DNA of 6,418 bases from Pseudomonadota bacterium (GTDB lineage: Bacteria; Pseudomonadota; Gammaproteobacteria; Burkholderiales; Burkholderiaceae_C). A program made the translations under genes and the position numbers. Where the stretch lies: NCBI GenBank assembly GCA_023460715.1, contig JAEWPH010000101.1, positions 1 through 6,418 of the forward strand, in the 5' to 3' direction. Of this stretch, positions 1 through 5,890 are shown piece after piece; position 1 is the stretch's first letter; every line of letters begins with the position of its first letter. A model generated the notes under the pieces. That model searched no databases. It saw nothing but the letters and a program-made list of their open reading frames with translations, and was not told the origin of the DNA.

Positions 1-692
1 ACCAGGCCGTTGAGCAGGCCCAGCGTGCCGACGGCACCGAGCAGCAGGCCACGCCAGTCCAGCGCTTCGCCGCGTCGGTTGGCCGCCAGGCCGCCGGGAC
101 TGCTCACCGGCACGAACTTGTAGGCCAGCCAGAGCGAGGCCAGGCAGAACGGCACCACCATGAAGAAGATGGAGCGCCAGCCGAACCAGTCCACCAGCAG
201 GCCGCCGATGCTGGGGCCGAGCGCCGGCGCCAGCACCACGCCCATGCCGAAGATGCCGCTGGCGCGGCCCTGTTCATGGGGCTGGAAGGCGTAGAGGATG
301 ATGACGGCCGGTATGGGCTGCACCACGCCGGCGGCCAGCCCTTCGAGCACGCGCGCCAGCAGCACCCATTCGTAGCGGCTGGCCAGGCCGCCGCCCACGC
401 CGCCCACGAGCAGCAGCACCATCGCGCCGACGTAGGTGGCGCGGTAGCCGTAGCGGGCCAGCAGCCAGGGCGTGGTGAGCATGGCGACGGTGGTCGCCAC
501 CATGAAGCCCGAGCTGACCCACTGCGCGCGCTCTTGGCCCAGCGTGAAGTAGTGGCTCATGTCGGGGATGGCCACGTTCACGATGGTGGACGACATGATC
601 GAGGCCATCGTGCCCACCATCACGGAGAGCAGCAGCAGCCAGCGGTAACGTTCGCCGTAGCGTTCACGTAGCAGGGCGGCGGACGCGTTCAT
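1..692 (-). CDS. DHA2-family MFS efflux transporter (EmrB/QacA type), N-terminal part
   Basis: This is an inner-membrane, proton-driven drug or metabolite exporter of the 14-helix DHA2 group; the substrate cannot be told from sequence. The window holds the first 230 residues, and the gene continues past the left edge. Hydrophobic segments lie at about residues 18-40, 58-78, 86-104, 109-134, 145-165, 174-192 and 215-230. Visible family motifs are a motif-B-like RVLEGLAAG at 114-122 (usually RxxQG, so Glu replaces Gln) and motif C, LAPALGPSIGG, at 154-164, followed by the usual GWRSIFF at 171-177. The loop after the second helix (LARYGYR, 78-84) is a degenerate motif A without its acidic residue. 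I chose ATG at 692 because AAGG at 699-702 sits six bases upstream and the protein then opens with a short basic stretch before helix 1. It lies 138 bases downstream of the tautomerase gene on the same strand. The family call is firm and the specificity is unknown. Confidence 0.9.
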   Translation of the reverse strand, partial: MNASAALLRERYGERYRWLLLLSVMVGTMASIMSSTIVNVAIPDMSHYFTLGQERAQWVSSGFMVATTVAMLTTPWLLARYGYRATYVGAMVLLLVGGVGGGLASRYEWVLLARVLEGLAAGVVQPIPAVIILYAFQPHEQGRASGIFGMGVVLAPALGPSIGGLLVDWFGWRSIFFMVVPFCLASLWLAYKFVPVSSPGGLAANRRGEALDWRGLLLGAVGTLGLLNGL

Positions 693-830
693 GTCATGCC
701 TTGGAATGGGCCGAATGGGCTTCCGTGCTGGGCTGCGGGCAGGGCCCAGGCCAGCAGGCGTCGTCCCCTTTCCCGCATTGCGCAGCAGGGCAAGAGACGG
801 CGGAAGCGGAGCAGCCGCTCAGGGAGATGC

Positions 831-1019
831 TCATTGCCTCTCTGACCAGAGCTTGCCGCCGGTGGCCCAGTTCTCGCGCTTCACGTCGGTGATGAGGATG
901 TCGACCATCTCGGGCGTGCCGCCCAGCACCTCGACGGAAACGCGGGTGATCTCTTCCACCAGCTTCTTCTTCTGCTCGATGGTGCGGCCTTCCATCATTT
1001 CGATGTGGTACGTGGGCAT
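831..1019 (-). CDS. 4-oxalocrotonate tautomerase-like small enzyme
   Basis: A 62-residue member of the tautomerase superfamily, whose enzymes use the amino-terminal proline, exposed after Met removal, as a catalytic base on keto-enol substrates and assemble as small oligomers. The product begins MPTYHIEMMEGRT, so Pro-1 and the conserved Arg-11 (EGR) are present (numbering after Met removal), and it ends with the family's GG turn (ATGGKLWSERQ). Compared from memory with XylH 4-oxalocrotonate tautomerase, the Arg-39 position is Asp and the Phe-50 position is Trp, so it is probably not a canonical meta-cleavage enzyme. The frame is open upstream to an ATG at 1073, but that would bury Pro-1. The ATG at 1019 has AAGGA at 1027-1031 with seven-base spacing and gives the family's usual length. 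It lies 40 bases after the CWC gene and no aromatic-degradation genes are visible. The substrate is unknown. Confidence 0.93.
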   Translation of the reverse strand: MPTYHIEMMEGRTIEQKKKLVEEITRVSVEVLGGTPEMVDILITDVKRENWATGGKLWSERQ

Positions 1020-1026
1020 GTCGGGG

Positions 1027-1031
1027 TCCTT
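1027..1031 (-). promoter_or_regulatory. Ribosome binding site of the tautomerase gene
   Basis: On the minus strand AAGGA stands seven bases before the ATG at 1019. It settles the start of the tautomerase so that the protein opens Met-Pro, which the catalytic mechanism of this family requires. Confidence 0.75.
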
Positions 1032-1059
1032 GTAGAAGAGTGAGAAAACAGCCGGTCGA

Positions 1060-1296
1060 TCATATCGGCGCATCGGCCGGCGGATCTGCAGGACCGGGCG
1101 CCGCAGCGCAAGCGGGGCACAGGCAGGCGCGGCCCCGCTGCGCAGGCGGCAGGGCCGCCAGGGCAGCGGGCGCGATGGGCGCGGTCATGCACCAGCAGGT
1201 CGCGGGGTCGGCGCCCGCCTCGGCGGCGCACTGGTTGCTCCGGCCGCAGAGCGGACAGTGGGCGGGGTCGAGGGGAGGAAGCGGGGGGTGCGGCAT
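1060..1296 (-). CDS. Cysteine-rich CWC family protein
   Basis: A 78-residue protein with eight cysteines, at residues 14, 17, 23, 34, 36, 58, 60 and 63. The arrangement CPLCGRSNQC, then CWC at 34-36, then CLCPAC at 58-63 is the signature of the small 'cysteine-rich CWC' family found in proteobacteria. The pairs of closely spaced cysteines look like metal-binding knuckles, probably zinc, but the function of the family is not established and I infer only metal binding. There is no signal peptide or membrane segment, so it is presumably cytoplasmic. The spacers and tail are rich in Pro and Ala. ATG at 1296 is the first start in frame near the motif; the ribosome binding site is weak. It precedes the tautomerase by 40 bases on the same strand and may be co-transcribed with it. 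The cysteine pattern makes it a real gene, since other frames here show no such order. Confidence 0.82.
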   Translation of the reverse strand: MPHPPLPPLDPAHCPLCGRSNQCAAEAGADPATCWCMTAPIAPAALAALPPAQRGRACLCPACAAAPGPADPPADAPI

Positions 1297-1403
1297 GGTG
1301 GGCGGCGGCCAAAGAGCCGCCCCTGGATCATGCCGGGAACGGGGCGCCCGCGCCCCCGCCTGGCTCCTGCCAAGCAGCCCGAAGCGCGGTGGCTGGGCCA
1401 GGA

Positions 1404-1468
1404 GTTCAAGCCGAATCGGCCTCTGGCGCTTTATCGATAAGCGGTTGTAGCTATTAAATTAATAGCTA
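1404..1468 (-). repeat. Palindromic intergenic repeat, Comamonadaceae type
   Basis: A compact block of three dyads sits in the gap after the chemoreceptor gene. They are GCCGA/TCGGC around one base (1410-1420), CGCTT/AAGCG around a TATCGAT core (1427-1443), and a perfect AT-rich palindrome with ten-base arms TAGCTATTAA and TTAATAGCTA around a single base (1448-1468). The AT-rich stretch stands out sharply from the GC-rich surroundings. The order (AGCTATTAA palindrome, then a GCTT-GATAA-GC dyad, then GAGGCC and GGCTTGAA on the minus strand) resembles a dispersed intergenic repeat I recall from Acidovorax and relatives. The dyads are seen directly; membership of a repeat family is from memory. 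It could form hairpins in the 3' end of the chemoreceptor transcript but lacks a U-tract, so I do not call it a terminator. Confidence 0.65.
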
Positions 1469-1483
1469 ACGTGGCTTGCGTCC

Positions 1484-3109
1484 TCAGGCCGGCAGGCGGG
1501 GCGCCGTTGCCGCGCCCTGCCAGCCCGCCAGTGCGGGCGCCGCGGCGCCACTGCCCAGCGCGCCGGCCTGCACGCGGAACACCGCCATGGCCTGCACCAG
1601 CTGCGCGGCCTGGGCCTCCAGCGAGCCGGTGGCCGCGGCGGCCTCTTCCACCAGGGCCGCGTTCTGCTGCGTGACCTGGTCCATCTGCGTGATGGCCTGG
1701 TTCACCTGCTCCAGGCCGCTGGTCTGCTCCTGGCTGGCGGCGCTGATCTCGCCCACGATGTCGGTCACGCGGCGCACGCCGGCCACCACGTCGCGGATCA
1801 CCGCGCCGGCTTCCTCCACCAGGCGGTTGCCTGCGTCGACCTGCTGCACCGAATCGTCGATCAGGCCCTTGATCTCCTTCGCCGCCGTTGCGCTGCGCTG
1901 CGCCAGCGTGCGCACTTCGCTCGCCACCACGGCGAAGCCGCGGCCCTGCTCGCCTGCGCGGGCGGCTTCCACGGCCGCGTTCAGCGCCAGGATGTTGGTC
2001 TGGAAGGCGATGGAGTCGATAACGCCGCTGATGTCCACGATCTTGCGCGAGGCCGTATGGATGTCGCCCATGGTCTTGACCACGTTGCCCACCACCTCGC
2101 CGCCGCGCACCGCCATGTCGGAGGCCGACTTGGCCAACTGGTTGGCCTGCTGAGCGTTGTCGGCGTTCTGGCGCACGGTGGCCGTCATCTGCTCCATCGA
2201 GGCAGCCGTCTGCTGCAGCGCGCTGGCCTGCTCTTCGGTGCGGCTGGACAGGTCCAGGTTGCCGCTGGCGATCTCGCTGGAGGCCAGCGCGATGCTGTCG
2301 GCGCCGTGGCGCACCTGGCCCACGGTGCTGCGCAGCTGCGCGCCCATGGTGTCCAGCGCGCGCAGCAGCTGGCCCGTCTCGTCCCGGGCGGTGCTGCCCA
2401 CCTGCAGGGTCAGGTCGCCGCCGGCCACCGTTTCGGCCACGCTGACAGCCTGGTGCAGCGGCCGCGTGATGCTGCGGGTGATGACCACGGCCAGCGCGAG
2501 GGCCGCCACGAGGGCGGCGATGCCCAGCGCCAGCAGCTGCGCGCTGCCGCGCTCGTAGCCGCGGCGGATGTCGGCAGCGGTGGCGTTGATGCTCGCGCGC
2601 TGCTGGTCCAGCAGGGCCTGCAGGCTCTCCAGGTAGCGGACGCTGGCGGGCTGGAAGCCGGTGGCGAACAGGCGCTCGGCCTCCTCGGCCTGGCCCTCCG
2701 CCTTGGCCTTGCTGACCGCGTCACGGGCGGCGATGTACTGCTGGCGGGCCTGCGACAGGGTGGCGAAGATGGCCTTCTCGTCCGGTGTGTCCAGCAGCGC
2801 TTCGATCTGCTTTTGCTGGTCGGTCGACATGCGGCCGGCCTCGGCCGTGTCGGCCGCGAAGAAGGTCGCCAGCGAGGGGTCGGCGCTCTTGGCGATGGCG
2901 GTGGTGCGGCGCACGCTGGTGTGGATGGTGCGGTACCAGTCCGAGACCAGGCGCTCCTTGGTGAGCGGCCGGGCCATCATGGCGTCGGTCTGTTCGGCCA
3001 CGGCCTGCAGGCGCCACTTGCCCACGGCGAGCATGGTGACGATGAAGAGAATCAGCACCGCGAAGGCCAGGCCCAGCCGCTTGCCGATGGAAATGTTTTG
3101 AATAATCAT
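1484..3109 (-). CDS. Methyl-accepting chemotaxis protein (transmembrane chemoreceptor)
   Basis: A 541-residue inner-membrane receptor that senses a periplasmic ligand and controls the CheA-CheW kinase complex. A transmembrane helix at about 12-30 is followed by a periplasmic four-helix-bundle sensor (about 32-190), a second helix at 191-211, a HAMP domain at about 212-265 and a long cytoplasmic coiled coil. The hairpin tip that contacts CheA and CheW is intact ([20 protein letters not shown] from 364, then [20 protein letters not shown]). Likely methylation sites fitting the Glx-Glx-x-x-Ala-Ser/Thr rule are near Gln-300 and Gln-307, with variants near Glu-293 and Glu-489. The C-terminus (RLPA) has no NWETF-like CheR/CheB tether. 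Its length matches Tsr/Tar-type receptors. ATG at 3109 is firm: in-frame stops TAA TAA lie seven and eight codons upstream. The ligand is unknown. It has its own sigma-28-like promoter. Confidence 0.97.
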   Translation of the reverse strand: MIIQNISIGKRLGLAFAVLILFIVTMLAVGKWRLQAVAEQTDAMMARPLTKERLVSDWYRTIHTSVRRTTAIAKSADPSLATFFAADTAEAGRMSTDQQKQIEALLDTPDEKAIFATLSQARQQYIAARDAVSKAKAEGQAEEAERLFATGFQPASVRYLESLQALLDQQRASINATAADIRRGYERGSAQLLALGIAALVAALALAVVITRSITRPLHQAVSVAETVAGGDLTLQVGSTARDETGQLLRALDTMGAQLRSTVGQVRHGADSIALASSEIASGNLDLSSRTEEQASALQQTAASMEQMTATVRQNADNAQQANQLAKSASDMAVRGGEVVGNVVKTMGDIHTASRKIVDISGVIDSIAFQTNILALNAAVEAARAGEQGRGFAVVASEVRTLAQRSATAAKEIKGLIDDSVQQVDAGNRLVEEAGAVIRDVVAGVRRVTDIVGEISAASQEQTSGLEQVNQAITQMDQVTQQNAALVEEAAAATGSLEAQAAQLVQAMAVFRVQAGALGSGAAAPALAGWQGAATAPRLPA

Positions 3110-3119
3110 GATCCAGATC

Positions 3120-3131
3120 AGGGTTAACCCT
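3120..3131. promoter_or_regulatory. Perfect 12-bp palindrome at the chemoreceptor transcription start
   Basis: AGGGTTAACCCT is a perfect palindrome located 11-22 bases before the chemoreceptor ATG, just downstream of the predicted -10 element, so it would cover the likely start of transcription. Its position fits an operator or a 5'-end structure, but no regulator can be named and a chance palindrome is possible. Confidence 0.35.
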
Positions 3132-3134
3132 TAT

Positions 3135-3161
3135 TAATCGGCCATTGTCCTTGCGACTTGA
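3135..3161 (-). promoter_or_regulatory. Sigma-28 (FliA)-type promoter of the chemoreceptor gene
   Basis: Reading the minus strand, TCAAGTCG (3161-3154) is followed after exactly 11 bases by GCCGATTA (3142-3135). The FliA consensus is TAAAGTTT, 11 bases, GCCGATAA; the -10 box matches seven of eight positions and the -35 box five of eight, at the right spacing. It would start transcription near 3128, giving a leader of roughly 20 bases before the ATG at 3109. Chemoreceptor genes are classic FliA targets, so position and match support each other. Confidence 0.75.
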
Positions 3162-3231
3162 GCGCAAAAACTACAAAGCCTTACGCATCGATAGCGCTTC
3201 TGGATGACAGGGCTTCCCCCGGCGGGTTCAA

Positions 3232-3247
3232 GCGCCAGTGCTGGCGC
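3232..3247. other. Perfect inverted repeat GCGCCAG-TG-CTGGCGC
   Basis: Seven-base arms around two bases lie between the glcB terminator and the chemoreceptor promoter. No T-run follows on either strand, so it is not an intrinsic terminator. Its arms are the same words, in opposite order, as the hairpin at 5806-5822. It may be a protein site or incidental in GC-rich DNA. Confidence 0.3.
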
Positions 3248-3262
3248 GGCTGGGCTGCTCCC

Positions 3263-3306
3263 AAAAAAGACAAAGACACAGCCTGCGCGGGCAGGGCTGT
3301 GTCTTT
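3263..3306 (-). terminator. glcB: Rho-independent terminator of glcB
   Basis: On the minus strand, arms AAAGACACAGCCCTGC and GCAGGCTGTGTCTTT pair over 15 base pairs with one bulged base around a four-base CCGC loop, and the descending arm runs straight into TTTGTCTTTTTT (the T-run is at 3268-3263). The stem begins 68 bases after the glcB stop codon. The long stem, tight loop and T-run are textbook, and it would insulate the chemoreceptor from glcB transcription. Confidence 0.93.
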
Positions 3307-3374
3307 CAGGCCACAGGCACGCCGGCGGCGGGCCGGCGGCAAGGGGCGCGAAGAGGCGGAGGCGGGGCGTCCCG

Positions 3375-5588
3375 TCAGCTCGCGGCGCCGGCCTTCACCT
3401 TCAGGCGCCAGGCGTGCAGCAGGGGCTCGGTGTAGCCGCTGGGCTGCTCCACGCCCTTGAAGACCAGATCGCAGGCGGCCTGGTAGGCGGCGGATTCGGC
3501 AAAGCGGCCGGCCATCTTCTGGTACAGCGGGTCGCCTGCGTTCTGCTGGTCCACCACCGCGGCCATGCGCTCGAAGGTTTCCTTCACCTGCGCCTCGGTC
3601 ACCACGCCGTGCAGCAGCCAGTTGGCGATGTGCTGGCTGCTGATGCGCAGCGTGGCACGGTCTTCCATCAGGCCCACGTTATGGATGTCGGGCACCTTGG
3701 AGCAGCCCACGCCCTGGTCGATCCAGCGCACCACGTAGCCCAGGATGCCCTGGGCGTTGTTGTCCAGCTCCTGCTGCTTCTCGGCCTCGCTCCACTTCGG
3801 ATCGCTCGCCACGGGAATGGTCAGCAGGCCGGTCAGCAGGTTGTCGCGCTCGGCGTTGGCGTCGGTCTTTTCCAGTTCCTTCTGCACCTCGGCCACGTTG
3901 ACCTGGTGGTAGTGCAGCGCATGCAGCGTGGCGCCCGTGGGGCTGGGCACCCACGCGGTGTTGGCGCCGGCCTTGGGATGGGCCACCTTTTGCTTGAGCA
4001 TCTCGGCCATCAGGTCGGGCATGGCCCACATGCCCTTGCCGATCTGCGCCTTGCCGCGCAGACCGCAGGAGAGGCCCACCAGCACGTTGTTCTTCTCGTA
4101 CGACTGGATCCAGGCGCTGGTCTTCATGTCGCCCTTGCGCACCATGGGGCCGGCGCGCATGGCGGTATGCATCTCGTCGCCCGTGCGGTCCAGGAAGCCG
4201 GTGTTGATGAACGCCACGCGAGCCGAAGCCGCGGCGATGCAGGACTTCAGGTTCACGCTGGTGCGGCGCTCCTCGTCCATGATGCCCAGCTTCACGGTGT
4301 TGGCGGGCAGGCCCAGCAGCTGCTCGACGCGGCCGAACAGGTCGCTGGCGAAGGCCACTTCGGCCGGGCCGTGCATCTTGGGCTTGACGATGTACACGCT
4401 GCCCTTGCGCGAGTTGCGGATGCCGTTCTGGCCCTTGCCCTGCAGGTCGTGCAGGGCGATGGCGGTGGTCACCACGGCGTCCAGGATGCCTTCGGGAATC
4501 TCGCGCTGCGTGCCCTGTGCGTCCTTCCACAGGATGGCCGGGTTGGTCATCAGGTGGCCCACGTTGCGCAGGAACATGAGCGAGCGGCCGTGCAGGCGCA
4601 CCTCGCCGCTGCCGCCGGGTGCCGTGTACACGCGGTCGGGGTTGAGGCCGCGGGTGAAGGTCTTGCCGCCCTTGGTGACCTGCTCGGTCAGCGTGGCCTG
4701 CAGAATGCCCAGCCAGTTGGCGTAGCCGGCCACCTTGTCTTCGGCATCCACGGCGGCCACGGAATCTTCCAGGTCCAGGATGGTGGACAGGGCGGCTTCC
4801 ACCATCAGGTCGCTCACGCCGGCCGGATCGGTCTGGCCGATGGGCGTGCTGCGGTCGATCTGGATGTCCAGGTGCAGGCCGTTGTGGCGCAGCAGCACGG
4901 ACGAGGGCTGGGCGGCGTCGCCCTGGTAGCCCACGAACTGCGCCGCGTCCTTCAGGCCGGTGGTGGCGCCGCCTTCCAGCGCCACCACCAGCTGGCCGCC
5001 TTCGACACGGTAGGCGGTGGCGTTCTTGTGCGACTGGGTGGCCAGGGGCGCGGCTTGGTCGAGCACGTCACGGGCGAAGGCGATCACCTTGGCGCCGCGC
5101 ACCGGGTTGTAGCCCTTGCCCTTGTCGGCGCCGTCGGTTTCGGGAATCGCGTCCGTGCCGTACAGCGCGTCGTACAGGCTGCCCCAGCGGGCATTGGCGG
5201 CGTTGAGTGCGTAGCGTGCGTTCAGGATGGGCACCACCAGCTGCGGGCCGGCCTGGGTGGCGAGCTCGTCGTCCACGTTGGCGGTGGTGGCCTGCACCTG
5301 GGCGGGCTGGGGCACCAGGTAGCCGATCTGCTCCAGGAAAGCGCGGTAGCCGGCCATGTCGGCGATCGGGCCGGGGTGGGCCTGGTGCCAGGTGTCCAGT
5401 TCGGCCTGCAGGCGGTCGCGCTCGGCCAGCAGGGCGATGTTGCGCGGCGCCAGTTCGGTCACCAGCGCATCGAAGCCCTTCCAGAACGCCGCAGCGTCCA
5501 CGCCGGTGCCGGGCAGCACGCGCTCTTCGATGAAGCGGTGCAGGGAGGTGGCCACTTGCAGGCCGTGAACGGTGGTGCGGTCGGTCAT
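3375..5588 (-). CDS. glcB: Malate synthase G
   Basis: This cytoplasmic enzyme condenses glyoxylate with acetyl-CoA to give malate and CoA, feeding the glyoxylate bypass or glycolate and purine breakdown. The product is 737 residues, against about 723 for the Escherichia coli enzyme. Residues matching the known active site are present: Arg-341 in LRNVGH (probably E. coli Arg-338), the Mg ligands Glu-439 in MDEERRTS and Asp-467 in GFLDRTGDE, Cys-629 in GVGCSKVPD, and the catalytic base Asp-643 in [12 protein letters not shown]. The helical N-terminal clasp, the TIM barrel with its inserted domain (about 130-270) and the C-terminal plug (about 590-737) are complete. The frame stays open upstream to an ATG at 5870, but that extension is low-complexity; the family start MTDRTTVHG is the ATG at 5588, with GAAGAGA at 5594-5600 as ribosome site. 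No isocitrate lyase or glycolate oxidase gene is adjacent. A strong terminator follows and a palindrome pair lies upstream. Confidence 0.98.
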   Translation of the reverse strand: MTDRTTVHGLQVATSLHRFIEERVLPGTGVDAAAFWKGFDALVTELAPRNIALLAERDRLQAELDTWHQAHPGPIADMAGYRAFLEQIGYLVPQPAQVQATTANVDDELATQAGPQLVVPILNARYALNAANARWGSLYDALYGTDAIPETDGADKGKGYNPVRGAKVIAFARDVLDQAAPLATQSHKNATAYRVEGGQLVVALEGGATTGLKDAAQFVGYQGDAAQPSSVLLRHNGLHLDIQIDRSTPIGQTDPAGVSDLMVEAALSTILDLEDSVAAVDAEDKVAGYANWLGILQATLTEQVTKGGKTFTRGLNPDRVYTAPGGSGEVRLHGRSLMFLRNVGHLMTNPAILWKDAQGTQREIPEGILDAVVTTAIALHDLQGKGQNGIRNSRKGSVYIVKPKMHGPAEVAFASDLFGRVEQLLGLPANTVKLGIMDEERRTSVNLKSCIAAASARVAFINTGFLDRTGDEMHTAMRAGPMVRKGDMKTSAWIQSYEKNNVLVGLSCGLRGKAQIGKGMWAMPDLMAEMLKQKVAHPKAGANTAWVPSPTGATLHALHYHQVNVAEVQKELEKTDANAERDNLLTGLLTIPVASDPKWSEAEKQQELDNNAQGILGYVVRWIDQGVGCSKVPDIHNVGLMEDRATLRISSQHIANWLLHGVVTEAQVKETFERMAAVVDQQNAGDPLYQKMAGRFAESAAYQAACDLVFKGVEQPSGYTEPLLHAWRLKVKAGAAS

Positions 5589-5676
5589 GGTTGTCTCTTC
5601 AGGAGGGTGGGAATGGGGAAAAACGGGCGAGGGCGGCGGACCGCCATCACGGTGACGATCCACTGTATTGCAAATT

Positions 5677-5690
5677 TTTCTGCGCATAAA
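5677..5690. promoter_or_regulatory. Candidate operator, proximal copy (TTTnTGCGCAnAAA)
   Basis: TTTCTGCGCATAAA is a 14-bp dyad with matching TTT/AAA flanks and a perfect TGCGCA centre, 89-102 bases before the glcB ATG. It overlaps the weak -35 candidate for glcB, which would suit a repressor site; this role is inferred. Confidence 0.55.
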
Positions 5691-5717
5691 CCGCCTGCAA
5701 AGTTCTAAACCAGTGAC

Positions 5718-5731
5718 TTTTTGCGCACAAA
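5718..5731. promoter_or_regulatory. Candidate operator, distal copy (TTTnTGCGCAnAAA)
   Basis: TTTTTGCGCACAAA has the same dyad as the copy at 5677-5690. The centres are 41 bp apart, about four helical turns, so a dimeric regulator could bind both on one face of the DNA. It lies 130-143 bases before the glcB ATG and 160 bases before the divergent gene. No regulator gene is visible in the window. Confidence 0.55.
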
Positions 5732-5786
5732 TGGGCGGCATTGCCGGGGGCGCACGTCGGGGCGGCGGTCGGAGCGCTGGGGCCAC

Positions 5787-5822
5787 CAGGGCGGATCGCC
5801 CTGCTCTGGCGCCTTGCGCCAG
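5787..5822. repeat. Two adjacent perfect hairpins upstream of the DUF4124 gene
   Basis: CAGGGCG-GAT-CGCCCTG (5787-5803) is followed two bases later by CTGGCGC-CTT-GCGCCAG (5806-5822). Each has a seven-base perfect stem and a three-base loop. No gene ends here and no T-run follows, so they are not terminators of a visible gene. They could form a structured leader or a pair of protein sites, 68 bases before the ATG at 5891. Confidence 0.5.
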
Positions 5823-5890
5823 CGGCCGGTTGTGCTGCGTCAGGGTGGGGAAGGGCCGTGCCTCTACCATGGCGGTACGGAGGTTGAACC

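Larger units (their letters stand above)
5589..5890. other. Divergent intergenic region between glcB and the DUF4124 gene
   Basis: These 302 bases carry no convincing gene. The glcB-proximal half holds an AT-rich tract (about 5665-5731), unusual in this DNA, with two TTTnTGCGCAnAAA palindromes and a repeated TGCAAA word (5669-5674 and 5696-5701). A weak glcB promoter candidate has -10 TACAGT (5667-5662) and -35 TTTATG (5690-5685), 17 bases apart and overlapping the nearer palindrome. The other half is GC-rich with two adjacent hairpins (5787-5822) and ends in a strong ribosome site, GGAGGT at 5879-5884, for the plus-strand gene. Confidence 0.6.

Noticed and set aside
276..671. Plus-strand open frame across the exporter gene
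   Set aside because: A His/Gly/Ala-rich antisense reading of a well-supported membrane protein gene.
689..778. A 29-codon minus-strand frame (MRERGRRLLAW...) whose stop overlaps the exporter ATG as ATGA
   Set aside because: The overlap could suggest translational coupling, but the frame has no ribosome site and no recognisable sequence, while the exporter has its own AAGG. It is probably chance.
1020..1073. An upstream start for the tautomerase at 1073 giving 80 residues
   Set aside because: It would overlap the end of the CWC gene and bury the catalytic Pro-1. The ATG at 1019 has a good ribosome site.
1040..1450. A 136-codon plus-strand open frame across the CWC gene and spacer
   Set aside because: It covers the CWC cysteine motif in antisense and runs into the palindromic repeat. 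The translation has no family character.
1448..1468. Intrinsic terminator of the chemoreceptor gene
   Set aside because: The palindrome is almost pure AT in its core and has no following T-run on the minus strand. A dispersed repeat explains it better.
2057..3127. A 356-codon plus-strand open frame antisense to the chemoreceptor
   Set aside because: Low-complexity translation rich in Gly, Ala, His and Arg, lying wholly over a clearly coding minus-strand gene; a composition artefact.
3204..5708. An 834-codon open frame on the plus strand, antisense to glcB
   Set aside because: It mirrors the glcB frame in GC-rich DNA, where opposite frames rarely meet stops. Its translation is rich in Gly, His, Val and Gln with no domain, and glcB on the other strand is certain.
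5589..5870. A 94-residue N-terminal extension of malate synthase, open to an ATG at 5870
   Set aside because: The extension is Pro/Arg-rich, runs across the AT-rich regulatory tract, and is absent from the family; MTDRTT at 5588 is the normal start.
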